Below are positions 5,712-12,170 of a stretch of 12,170 nt of DNA, one piece after another. Positions within the stretch are counted from its first letter, which is position 1. Every line of letters starts with the position of its first letter. The notes under the pieces were generated by a model. The model was not told the DNA's origin. It was given only the letters and a program-made list of their open reading frames with translations, and did not search any database. The position numbers were made by a program, and so were the translations under genes. Source of the stretch: DATARH01 sp050246595. Its GTDB lineage: Bacteria > Pseudomonadota > Alphaproteobacteria > ATCC43930 > CGMCC-115725. The stretch covers positions 1 to 12,170 of the forward strand of contig JBFWVT010000113.1 in assembly GCA_050246595.1 (NCBI GenBank). Reading direction: 5' to 3'.

Positions 5712-6365
5712 TCACGTCGCCGACCGGGTCGTGTTGATCGTCGAGCCGTCGCTGCCGCGCAGCTCGACCTTCAACAGACGCTGCTGCTCGTCGTACCAGA
5801 CTTCCTGCGGGATCGTCGTCTTGATCGAATAGCGGTGCGCGGTCAGCGCGCGGCCCTGCACGACAAGCTGCTCCTTGCCGCGATCCACGACCGAGATCGG
5901 CATCACGCTGCCGTCCCGCGTGTTGAGCGCTTTTGTCATGCGCACCAGCGAGGCATTCCATAGATTGGCCGGCATCGTCGCCGGATCGACCTGGCTGACC
6001 CTGCCGTCGGCGTTGACCGAGAGCCTGTCGCCGTTGCGTGTTGCGCTGACCCGGTGGACGGTGCCGTTGTCGTCGGTTACCGCGCTCAACGCGTCGAGCC
6101 TGCCGTCGACCCAGCGTTCGGTAAGCCGCTCTTCGTAGCGGTAGACTGTAATGAAAGCGATTTTCACCTGAACCGTCGTCGCGGTCTCGGCGATCGTCTG
6201 ATTGCCGTTGCGCCGCAATCTGACGGTCGTATTGCCGATCTGCTCGCCGTTGCGCGTCACGGCGAAGTTCAGAGTCGTCATCTTGCCGTCCGCCGGTGCG
6301 GCGGTTCCCGTCATCAGCGGCGAAGCTGCAACCAAAACCCCCAATACGAGCGAAAATTTTCGCAT
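5712..6365 (-). CDS. Secreted DUF6134-type protein of unknown function
   Basis: A 217-residue protein. The N-terminus MRKFSLVLGVLVAASPLMTG, followed by TAAPADG, is a Sec signal peptide with likely cleavage near residue 24, so the mature form is periplasmic. The start ATG 6365 has GGAGG five nt upstream; the longer open frame to 6491 has no such site and no sensible N-terminus. The mature part is rich in alternating beta strands: LNFAVTRNGEQIGNTTVRL, then a YRYEERLTERW segment, and QEVWYDEQQRLLKVELRG near the end. This is the pattern of DUF6134 beta-barrel-like proteins, whose function is not known to me. It is divergent from hpnN with 236 bp between the starts, so shared control is possible but unproven. 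Confidence 0.8.
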   Translation of the reverse strand: MRKFSLVLGVLVAASPLMTGTAAPADGKMTTLNFAVTRNGEQIGNTTVRLRRNGNQTIAETATTVQVKIAFITVYRYEERLTERWVDGRLDALSAVTDDNGTVHRVSATRNGDRLSVNADGRVSQVDPATMPANLWNASLVRMTKALNTRDGSVMPISVVDRGKEQLVVQGRALTAHRYSIKTTIPQEVWYDEQQRLLKVELRGSDGSTINTTRSAT

Positions 6366-6601
6366 CCGGACCTCCCCAAGGCGGAAGCGGGAACAGAGCG
6401 ATGAATTGAGGCGATTTCGTGTCCGCGCCGGAACGGCAGGGAACCGGCCGGGAAATTTGTTCCAGTAATGTTCTTTTAAGGCGGAACCCATAGACTCGCA
6501 GGCAGCCCAGGGAACCGATTGGTTTCGGTTCGGGTTTTATTGCTGCACGTATTGTCGAAAACACGGCCGGCGGGTTCACCGCCGCGCCCGGACAAGCGGA
6601 C
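6366..6601. other. Divergent intergenic region between the DUF6134 gene and hpnN
   Basis: These 236 bp should hold promoters for both flanking genes. AT-rich patches near 6465-6480 and 6520-6565 are the likeliest places. I could not pick a -35/-10 pair with confidence on either strand and saw no clear operator palindrome. Confidence 0.5.
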
Positions 6602-9313
6602 ATGCCGAATTCCTTGATTCCTCGCCTTGTCGAGTTCTGTACGCGTCGCGCCCGGCTGGTCGTCGCGCTGGCGCTGCTTCTGTCGGGTCTGTGCGCGGTC
6701 TATGCGGCGACGCATTTCCGGCTCGCGACCGACATCAAAGAGCTGTTTCCGCGCGATCTGCCCTGGGTCGAGCGCGCCTGGCACTATCTCGACCGCTTTC
6801 CCGAACAGGGAATTCTGGTCGTCGTCGACGCACCGACCCCGGAGCTGGCCGACCAGGCCGCCGCGAGGCTGGCCGCGGTGCTGGCATCCGACCCCGGACA
6901 TTTCCGCACGGTGGACGCGCTGCAAGGCGACCCGTTTTTCGCGCGCAACGCGCTGCTTTATCCGCCGAAGGAAGACGTCGAGCAGATCGCCGAACGGATG
7001 GGTCAGGCGGCGCCGCTGGTCCAGGCGCTGAGCGCCGATCCGAGCCTGCGCGGGGCGCTGACCGGGCTGAATTACGGTCTGCTGGGAGCCGCCAACGGCT
7101 ATATTCCGCCCGACGCGCTGGCCGGGCCGATCAACCGGGCGGCCGACACGGTCGATGACGTTCTGGCCGGACGGCAGGCGCATTTCTCATGGCGCCTTCT
7201 CGCCGAGGGCAAGAGCGCCGAGCCGGGCGATCTGCGCCGCTTTATCCAGGTTCAGCCGGTGCTCGACTACGCCGCCGTCGAACCGGGCCGTGCCGCCAGC
7301 GAGGCGATCGCGGCGGCGGCAACGCGGCTCGACCTCGCCGGGACCTATCAGGCGCGGGTGCGGCTGACCGGGCTCGTCCCGATGAACGACTCGCAATTCA
7401 GCGTTCTGCAGGAACATGCGGTCTTTAACAGCCTGGTCACGCTTGCCGCGGTGCTGCTGATCCTGTGGCTGGCGCTGCGCTCCTGGCGGACCATTCTCGC
7501 GACCCTGATCGGCCTTGTCTGCGGGCTGGCGGTCGCGGCGGCGCTGGGTCTGGCGCTGGTCGGCACGCTGAACCCGCTCTCGGTCGCGTTTTTTGTGCTG
7601 TTTGTCGGGCTCGGCATCGATTTCGGCCTGCAATTCGCGGTGCGCTACCGCGCCGAGCGCTACGATACCGGCGCGCTGCGTCCGGCGCTGCTGAGCGCGG
7701 CGCGCAAGGCCGGCGGCCCGCTGGCGCTCGCCGCGATCGCGATCGCGCTCGGGTTTTTCGCCTTTGTCCCGACCTCGTATCGTGGTCTGTCGGAACTCGG
7801 GCTGATCGCCGGCAGCGGCATGATCGTCGCGTTTCTGGCCAGCATCACGCTGGTGCCGGCGCTGATCGCGATGCTGAACCCGCCGGCCGAATCGGCGCCG
7901 ATGCGCATGGCGTTTCTCGCGCCGGTCGATCGCTTTCTGGAGCGCCACCGCATCGCCGTCGTCGCGCTGACCATCGGCGCGGTCGTGCTCGGCGCGCCGC
8001 TGCTCTACTGGCTGCGCTTCGACTTCAACCCGCTGCACCTGCAGAGCCCGAAAGCCGAGGCGGTCGCGACCTTTCTCGAATTGCGCCAGGACCCGCAGAC
8101 CGGCGCCAACGCGATCGAGCTGCTGAAACCCGATCTGCCGGCGGCCGAGGCGGCGGCTTCGCGTCTCGCCGCGCTGCCCGAGGTGGCGGGCACGACGACG
8201 ATCGCCAGCTTTATCCCGGCCGACCAGGACGCGAAGATCGCCGCGATCGCCCGCGCCGCCGCGACGCTCTCGCCGGCGCTCGACGCCGCCCCAAAGGCGC
8301 CGCCGACCGATGCGGAAACCGTCGCGGCGCTGACCGAGACGGCGACCATGCTGGCGCAATTCGCCGCGATGCGGACCGGCCCCGGCGCCGAGACGGCCAC
8401 CCGCCTCGCGGCGCTGCTGACCCGGCTGGCCGCCGCCGAGCCGGAGGCGCGGGCGCGGGCCGAGACGGCCTTCGCCGAGCCGCTGCGCCTTTCGCTCGCC
8501 GCGCTCGACGCCGCACTGCACCCGACGCCGGTCACGATCGCGACCTTGCCCGAAGCATTGCGGCGGGCCTGGGTGGCGTCGGACGGCGAGTTCCGCGTCC
8601 AGATCCTGCCGAAGGGCGATCCCGACGACACCGAGGTGCTGCGCCGTTTCGTCACCGCCGTGCTCGCCGCCGAACCCGGCGCGACCGGCCCGGCCGTGAT
8701 GCTCTACGAGGCCGGCAACACCATCCTGCGCGCCTTTATCGAGGCCGGCGCCTTCGCGATCGTCAGCATCTTTGTGCTGCTGTGGATCACGTTGCGCCGC
8801 CTCGGCGATGTCGCCGTGACCCTGGTGCCGCTGCTGATGGCGGGGCTGTTGACGCTCGAATTGTCGGTCCTGCTCGGCATGCCGCTCAATTTCGCGAACA
8901 TCATCGCGCTGCCGCTGCTGCTCGGCGTCGGGGTCGCCTACAAGATCTATTACGTGATCGCCTGGCGCCGCGGTCTGACCGGGCTGGTCCAGTCCACCTT
9001 GAGCCGCGCCGTCATCTTCAGCGCGCTGACGACGGCGATCGCCTTTGGCAGCCTGTGGCTGTCGAGCCATCCCGGCACATCGAGCATGGGCAGCATGATG
9101 ATGCTTGCCCTCTTCTGCACGATGACGGCGGCGGTGCTGTTCCAGCCCGCGCTGATGGGGCCGCCGCGCAAGATCGCGGCCAAAGAGGGGTCGTCGCGCG
9201 GCGTCGCGGTGTTTGCCGAGGACGAGGACGAATTCGAACCGGTCGGCCGCGCGCACGGGCGTGCGAGGTCCACCGCGGAGCAGCAACGCGAAGACGAGAC
9301 GGTGTCGCGATGA
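6602..9313 (+). CDS. hpnN: Hopanoid-associated RND transporter HpnN (MMPL family)
   Basis: A 903-residue inner-membrane RND protein. HpnN in Rhodopseudomonas moves hopanoids to the outer membrane. The two-fold RND layout is clear: a helix at about 18-36, a periplasmic domain to about 270, a helix bundle at about 277-425, a second single helix at about 450-470, a second periplasmic domain to about 705 and a last bundle at about 712-860. Family marks are HFRLATDIKELFPRDLPWVE near the N-terminus, VVVDAPTPELADQAAARLAA, FVGLGIDFGLQFAVRYR near residue 336, and GVGVAYKIYYVIAWRR near 777. The second periplasmic domain has a long Ala-rich helical stretch. The tail is acidic (AEDEDEFEPV). ATG 6602 has only weak upstream pairing (AAGCGG). 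The stop overlaps the next start (ATGA), indicating coupled translation. Confidence 0.93.
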   Translation: MPNSLIPRLVEFCTRRARLVVALALLLSGLCAVYAATHFRLATDIKELFPRDLPWVERAWHYLDRFPEQGILVVVDAPTPELADQAAARLAAVLASDPGHFRTVDALQGDPFFARNALLYPPKEDVEQIAERMGQAAPLVQALSADPSLRGALTGLNYGLLGAANGYIPPDALAGPINRAADTVDDVLAGRQAHFSWRLLAEGKSAEPGDLRRFIQVQPVLDYAAVEPGRAASEAIAAAATRLDLAGTYQARVRLTGLVPMNDSQFSVLQEHAVFNSLVTLAAVLLILWLALRSWRTILATLIGLVCGLAVAAALGLALVGTLNPLSVAFFVLFVGLGIDFGLQFAVRYRAERYDTGALRPALLSAARKAGGPLALAAIAIALGFFAFVPTSYRGLSELGLIAGSGMIVAFLASITLVPALIAMLNPPAESAPMRMAFLAPVDRFLERHRIAVVALTIGAVVLGAPLLYWLRFDFNPLHLQSPKAEAVATFLELRQDPQTGANAIELLKPDLPAAEAAASRLAALPEVAGTTTIASFIPADQDAKIAAIARAAATLSPALDAAPKAPPTDAETVAALTETATMLAQFAAMRTGPGAETATRLAALLTRLAAAEPEARARAETAFAEPLRLSLAALDAALHPTPVTIATLPEALRRAWVASDGEFRVQILPKGDPDDTEVLRRFVTAVLAAEPGATGPAVMLYEAGNTILRAFIEAGAFAIVSIFVLLWITLRRLGDVAVTLVPLLMAGLLTLELSVLLGMPLNFANIIALPLLLGVGVAYKIYYVIAWRRGLTGLVQSTLSRAVIFSALTTAIAFGSLWLSSHPGTSSMGSMMMLALFCTMTAAVLFQPALMGPPRKIAAKEGSSRGVAVFAEDEDEFEPVGRAHGRARSTAEQQREDETVSR

Positions 9314-10692
9314 AATCCCGCGCTGAGCATCCGAACAATCCGACTGGTTATTCCGCCTGGAGCGCCCGCGGGGGGAGCGCCCCTGGGAGCGCCCCTGGGA
9401 GCGCCCCTGGGAGCGCGGTGCCGCGCGCCAGCGTGGGGATCGACAATCTGCGCGCCGTCGTCATCGTGATGGTGCTCGCGTTTCACGCGATGATGGCCTA
9501 TGTCGCCTTTCTGCCGCCGCAGCCATTCGGGTTCGACGCGCCGCCCTATCTGTGGCGCGCTTTCCCGATCGTCGATCAGCAGCGCTGGTTCGGGTTCGAC
9601 CTGTTCTGCGCCTGGCTCGACGTGTTTTTGATGTCGTTTTTTTATCTGCTGTCGGGGCTGTTTGTCTGGTCGAGCCTGACGCGCAAAGGGCCGGCCGCCT
9701 TTTTGCAGGACCGGTTGCTGCGGCTCGGATTGCCGTTCGCGGCGGTCGTCGTGCTGTTGATGCCGCTGACCTTGTACCCGACCTATGTCCAGAGCACCGG
9801 CGATACGACAATCGCCGGGTACTGGCGGGCATGGCTCGATCTGCCGTTCTGGCCGAGCGGTCCGGTCTGGTTTCTGTGGCTGCTGATCCTGTGGGATATC
9901 CTGGCCATCGGGGCTTACCTGCTGCTGCGCCGGCACGGCCACCTTGTAGTGCGGCTCTCCTTTTATGCGCGGCAGCGCCCGGCGATCTTTCTCGGCGGAT
10001 TGCTGCTCTTCTCGGCGCTGGCCTATGTCCCGCTGGCACTGGTTTTCGGACCGGCGGACTGGGCGCAGGCCGGCCCGTTTGCGTTCCAGCTCAGCCGCCC
10101 GCTGCATTATGTGCTCTACTTCTTCGCCGGCGCGGTGATCGGCGCCTGCGGTATCGAGCGCGGTCTGTTCGCGCCGGACGGGCCGCTGGTGCGGCGCTGG
10201 ACGCAGTGGCTGGTCGCCGCGGTGGTGCTGTTTCTCGCCTGGGGCGGGCTGATGGCGCTGACGGCCCCCGACCCGTGGGCAGATGCCGGCACGGCGCCGC
10301 TCGCATCGCAGACCGCCGCCGCGCTGAGCTACGCTCTCGCCTGTTTTTCGAGCTGCTTTTTTGTGTTCGCCGCTTCGGTTCGGTTCGGCGGGATCAGGGC
10401 GCGGCTGCTCGACAGTCTGAAGGCGAACGCGTTCGGCATGTACCTGGTGCATTACCTGTTTGTCGTGTGGCTGCAATTCGCGCTGCTCGATCTGGCGCTG
10501 CCGGCTCTGGTCAAGGCGACGATCGTGTTTGCCGGCACGCTGGCGCTGAGCTGGTCTGCCACCGCTTCATTGCGCCGGGTCCCGGCCGTCGCGCATATCA
10601 TCGGCGCCGACCGCCGTCCCGCCCCCACCGCCCCGCGGAAGGCGCCGCGCCCGATCACGGTTCCCGGCGGCACGCGGGGGCTGGCGCGGTAG
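9310..10692 (+). CDS. Membrane acyltransferase, acyltransferase family 3 (OafA/OpgC-like)
   Basis: A 460-residue polytopic inner-membrane enzyme with about ten hydrophobic segments. These proteins transfer acyl groups, often acetyl or succinyl, to sugars or lipids at the membrane. The conserved Arg48...His59 pair is in the first helix (NLRAVVIVMVLAFHAMMAY) and FFYLLSGLFVW lies at 110-120. WFLWLLILWDI and NAFGMYLVHYLFVVW are family-typical later helices. The start ATG overlaps the hpnN stop (ATGA), so the two products are probably made together. That makes a hopanoid or outer-membrane lipid/glycan substrate a reasonable guess, not a demonstrated one. Residues 21-36 are a Gly-Ser-Ala-Pro repeat from a 12-bp tandem repeat. 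GTG 9418 (VPRASVGIDNLR), just behind it, is an alternative start that would leave the repeat untranslated. Confidence 0.9.
   Translation: MKSRAEHPNNPTGYSAWSARGGSAPGSAPGSAPGSAVPRASVGIDNLRAVVIVMVLAFHAMMAYVAFLPPQPFGFDAPPYLWRAFPIVDQQRWFGFDLFCAWLDVFLMSFFYLLSGLFVWSSLTRKGPAAFLQDRLLRLGLPFAAVVVLLMPLTLYPTYVQSTGDTTIAGYWRAWLDLPFWPSGPVWFLWLLILWDILAIGAYLLLRRHGHLVVRLSFYARQRPAIFLGGLLLFSALAYVPLALVFGPADWAQAGPFAFQLSRPLHYVLYFFAGAVIGACGIERGLFAPDGPLVRRWTQWLVAAVVLFLAWGGLMALTAPDPWADAGTAPLASQTAAALSYALACFSSCFFVFAASVRFGGIRARLLDSLKANAFGMYLVHYLFVVWLQFALLDLALPALVKATIVFAGTLALSWSATASLRRVPAVAHIIGADRRPAPTAPRKAPRPITVPGGTRGLAR
9373..9416 (+). repeat. 12-bp tandem repeat (3.7 copies) in the acyltransferase gene
   Basis: GGGAGCGCCCCT occurs exactly at 9373, 9385 and 9397, and its first eight bases occur again at 9409. 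All copies are identical. The unit length is a multiple of three and encodes Gly-Ser-Ala-Pro, so changes in copy number would alter length without breaking the frame. Confidence 0.97.
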
Positions 10693-11170
10693 AAGCGATC
10701 GGCGCCGCGCCCCGCGGTTCCGGCGCGGGTTCGCCAGCCTGACACTCGGCGAGTTGAGAAACCGCCCGCGTCGTTGTCTTGCACCAGCCGGCGTTGATCT
10801 TGGCCCGTTCGTGCCCGGCCCCGGCCCCGGGGCCGGGAATCCACGAGCCATTCCCCAAGTATTCCCGGCTTCTTGTGGATGCCCACCGATCAAACCCGTG
10901 GGCTGAAGACCCACGGGCCAATTCCCGGATCACCCCGGACTGTGATCCGGGGGCCGGAGGCGGCCATGAACGATACGCGTCAAAGTCTCGGGCGGCTGGT
11001 GCGACACAATGTGTCTACCGGCGCGGCCGGAACCCGGCCTCCCCGTTCCGCTCGTAAAGTCCCGCGATCTGCTTGCCGTCATTGGCGTACATGCCGAGCG
11101 CATGTCGGGCGCGGACCCGCCGATCTACAGCCAGATAAAATCCCCGGAACCCACGGGTGCATTCTGCCGG
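10693..11170. other. Gene-free repeat-bearing region downstream of the acyltransferase
   Basis: No frame here resembles a protein. A GC hairpin CCGCGCC (10705-10711) / GGCGCGG (10722-10728) lies 13 nt after the acyltransferase stop but lacks a T-tract, so it is at best a weak terminator. GGGAATCCACGAG near 10837 and TCTTGTGGATGCCC near 10871 form an imperfect inverted pair. Two further palindromes at 10895-10951 are listed separately. Confidence 0.6.
10895..10951. repeat. Two adjacent palindromic repeats
   Basis: Bases 10895-10917 form a hairpin with CCCGTGGG / CCCACGGG arms around CTGAAGA. Its reverse complement matches 988-1010 with only a few differences. Directly after it, CCCGGATCAC (10924-10933) and GTGATCCGGG (10942-10951) form a perfect 10-bp stem around CCCGGACT. 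Both are of the short palindromic types also seen near 1000. Confidence 0.85.
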
Positions 11171-11318
11171 TTCGCCGACACCGCGGGCGCCGTAACCGCT
11201 CTCGGCATCGACGGCGACGCCGGTGATGAAGGGGCCGGTGTCGGAATGGATTGAACGCAAGCGGCGGAACACCGACCTTTGCCCGCGCTGTATTGATGGG
11301 CTCGACCATGTACCGCTC
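11171..11318 (-). pseudogene. Probable remnant of a secreted CAP/SCP-domain protein
   Basis: In one frame (11318-11250) the minus strand encodes ERYMVEPINTARAKVGVPPL-AFN. This resembles the first helix of bacterial CAP domains (YM-E-IN-AR-A---PPL). In another frame (11242-11171) it encodes DTGPFITGVAVDAESGYGAR-GVGE, which resembles the segment often found after the CAP domain in alphaproteobacterial secreted proteins. The roughly 100-residue core expected between them is missing and the frame changes near 11243-11250. I read this as a gene with an internal deletion and frameshift. The likeness is from memory of the family and the stretches are short, so chance similarity is possible. Confidence 0.35.
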
Positions 11319-11429
11319 GCAGGTGCCGGCATGCGACACGGGAACGATCTTTATTGCTGCAATGAAGTGAGCGGAAGAGTGCCAGAACGCGCCGGCATCC
11401 CAAAAGCCGCCGCCGGTCAATAATCCCTC

Positions 11430-11767
11430 GGCGCAACAGCTTTGGTCCGGTATAGAAGCGGCAATGCGAAGCGGCGCTGCCCCGGACTGCGGAAGTGCCG
11501 TGTTAACAGCGGCTGAATTCTGTCCCGCTTCGCTCGATTTCAGCGACTGAACCCTGGCGGCAGGGGCGGTGCGGGCCAACCCGCCTGCGACCTGCGTCTG
11601 CCGAGCGAGCGTCCACGGCCCGCCTAGCGCGGATCCGCGCATTGCCGGCGGAATAGCCGCAACTCCCGTCGCCGCTGCCGCCGAGCCGCATCGTTGCTCT
11701 CGGCGCGCGATCGCGGATTACCGGGTTCGAGCCTCGCGCCGGCGGCGCCGTCGGGCCGGTCGGCCCC
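11430..11767. other. Region without a recognisable gene, downstream of the FG-GAP protein gene
   Basis: The frames that cross this stretch are arginine/proline-rich readings of GC-rich DNA and look spurious. Just beyond the FG-GAP stop on the minus strand are two GC hairpins, GGGCC/GGCCC at 11753-11766 and GCGCC/GGCGC at 11736-11748. They might help end that transcript, though no T-tract follows. I see nothing else. Confidence 0.5.
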
Positions 11768-12170
11768 TCAGACGATGTGCCAGCCGGCCCCGCCAAAGCC
11801 GGGAGAGCCGTCGCCGATCCGCGTGGTGCCGTCCATCTCCCAGATCGAGACTCCGGTGCCGCTGTCCTGCTGCCACAATATGCCGGTTTTGCTGTCGCCG
11901 TCGAAATCGCCGGTGCCGGCGACGTGCCAGCCGTTACTGCCATACCCGATAAACCCGTGGTCGCTGACCTGGGTCCCGTCCATCTCCCAGATCCAGACCC
12001 CGGTGCCGTTGTCCTGCTGCCACAATACGTCGGACTTGCCATCGCCGTCGAAATCGCCGGTGCCGGCGACATGCCAGTCGGGTCCGCCGTACCCGACAAA
12101 GCCGTGGTCGCTGACCTGGGTCCCGTCCATCTCCCAGATCCAGACCCCGGTGCCGTTGTCCTGCTGCCAC
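11768..12170 (-). CDS. FG-GAP/VCBS-type repeat protein, C-terminal end (gene continues past the window)
   Basis: The frame is open from the window edge to the stop at 11768-11770, about 133 residues, all made of 49-residue repeats. Each unit runs WHVAGTGDFDGDGKSDVLWQ, then QDNGTGVWIWEMDGT, then QVSDHGFVGYG plus three residues. The DFDGDGKSD loop is the calcium-binding-like Asp motif of FG-GAP/VCBS propeller blades. The last unit is degenerate, with DFDGDSKTG in place of DFDGDGKSD and TRIGDGSPGFG at the end. The protein stops WHIV just as another unit would begin. Such proteins are usually large, secreted or surface-attached; the N-terminal domains that would show its role lie outside. Confidence 0.85.
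   Translation of the reverse strand, partial: WQQDNGTGVWIWEMDGTQVSDHGFVGYGGPDWHVAGTGDFDGDGKSDVLWQQDNGTGVWIWEMDGTQVSDHGFIGYGSNGWHVAGTGDFDGDSKTGILWQQDSGTGVSIWEMDGTTRIGDGSPGFGGAGWHIV
11768..12170 (-). repeat. 147-bp tandem coding repeats (about 2.7 units)
   Basis: The plus-strand string CTGACCTGGGTCCCGTCCAT starts at 11964 and again at 12111, exactly 147 bp apart. The sequence after each copy is nearly identical through the TGCTGCCACAAT segment. A third, more diverged unit reaches down to the stop. The spacing equals the 49-residue protein unit. Confidence 0.92.

Noticed and set aside
5614..5832. Small plus-strand frame beginning in the intergenic repeat
   Set aside because: It lies opposite the end of the DUF6134 gene, begins in a repeat, and has no ribosome binding site or recognisable sequence.
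7187..9286. A 699-codon minus-strand frame antisense to hpnN
   Set aside because: Composition is dominated by Arg, Gln, Asp and Gly with no recognisable domain, as expected for the antisense of GC-rich membrane-protein DNA.
7465..9309. Upstream extension of the acyltransferase frame through hpnN (1075 codons in total)
   Set aside because: The extension is an out-of-frame Arg/Ala reading of hpnN. Acyltransferase motifs begin only after ATG 9310, which overlaps the hpnN stop.
8950..10476. A 508-codon minus-strand frame antisense to hpnN and the acyltransferase
   Set aside because: Low-complexity hydrophilic reading opposite a clear membrane protein; no start signal or family match.
10966..11226. 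A plus-strand frame with GGAGG five nt before its ATG
   Set aside because: The ribosome binding site is attractive, but after about 15 residues the product becomes Arg/Pro-rich with no recognisable feature and runs antisense to the CAP-like remnant.
11503..12099. A 198-codon minus-strand frame across the FG-GAP gene end
   Set aside because: It is an out-of-frame reading of the 147-bp repeats; the true frame is fixed by the repeated WHVAGTGDFDGDGKSD units.

Overview
The window reads as chromosomal DNA of a GC-rich alphaproteobacterium. The genes are close-packed, with strong GGAGG-type ribosome binding sites, and palindromic repeats of kinds I associate with Rhizobiales/Rhodospirillales genomes sit between them. 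A heme A synthase points to an aa3-type oxidase, and an HpnN-type RND protein points to hopanoid production. I cannot name the genus.

Left part, minus strand (1-5189). Read in transcription order, this is an alpha/beta hydrolase, a class III CoA-transferase, a crotonase-fold protein and a NodB-fold deacetylase/cyclic-amide hydrolase-like protein. All four have the same direction and short gaps, so they look like one catabolic operon for an unknown acid that is activated to a CoA ester. After a repeat-filled gap comes ctaA (heme A synthase), cut off by the window edge. A GC-rich palindromic repeat of about 135 bp occurs three times here. Two direct copies bracket the crotonase gene. The third, inverted, lies inside ctaA and is translated in frame.

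Middle (5190-6601). A compact plus-strand unit has a possible promoter, a 16-nt perfect complement of the 16S rRNA 3' end, a 23-codon reading frame and a very strong intrinsic terminator. It is either a leader-peptide-type gene or a small RNA. It faces a secreted DUF6134-type protein on the minus strand.

Right part, plus strand (6602-10692). hpnN, a hopanoid-associated RND transporter, overlaps by ATGA with an acyltransferase-3 membrane enzyme. The two are probably translationally coupled envelope-lipid functions. The acyltransferase N-terminus carries a 12-bp in-frame tandem repeat.

Far right (10693-12170). About 1 kb has no intact gene. It holds palindromic repeats and what looks like a broken remnant of a secreted CAP-domain protein. 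Then comes the C-terminal end of a minus-strand FG-GAP/VCBS repeat protein made of 49-residue units, which runs off the window.
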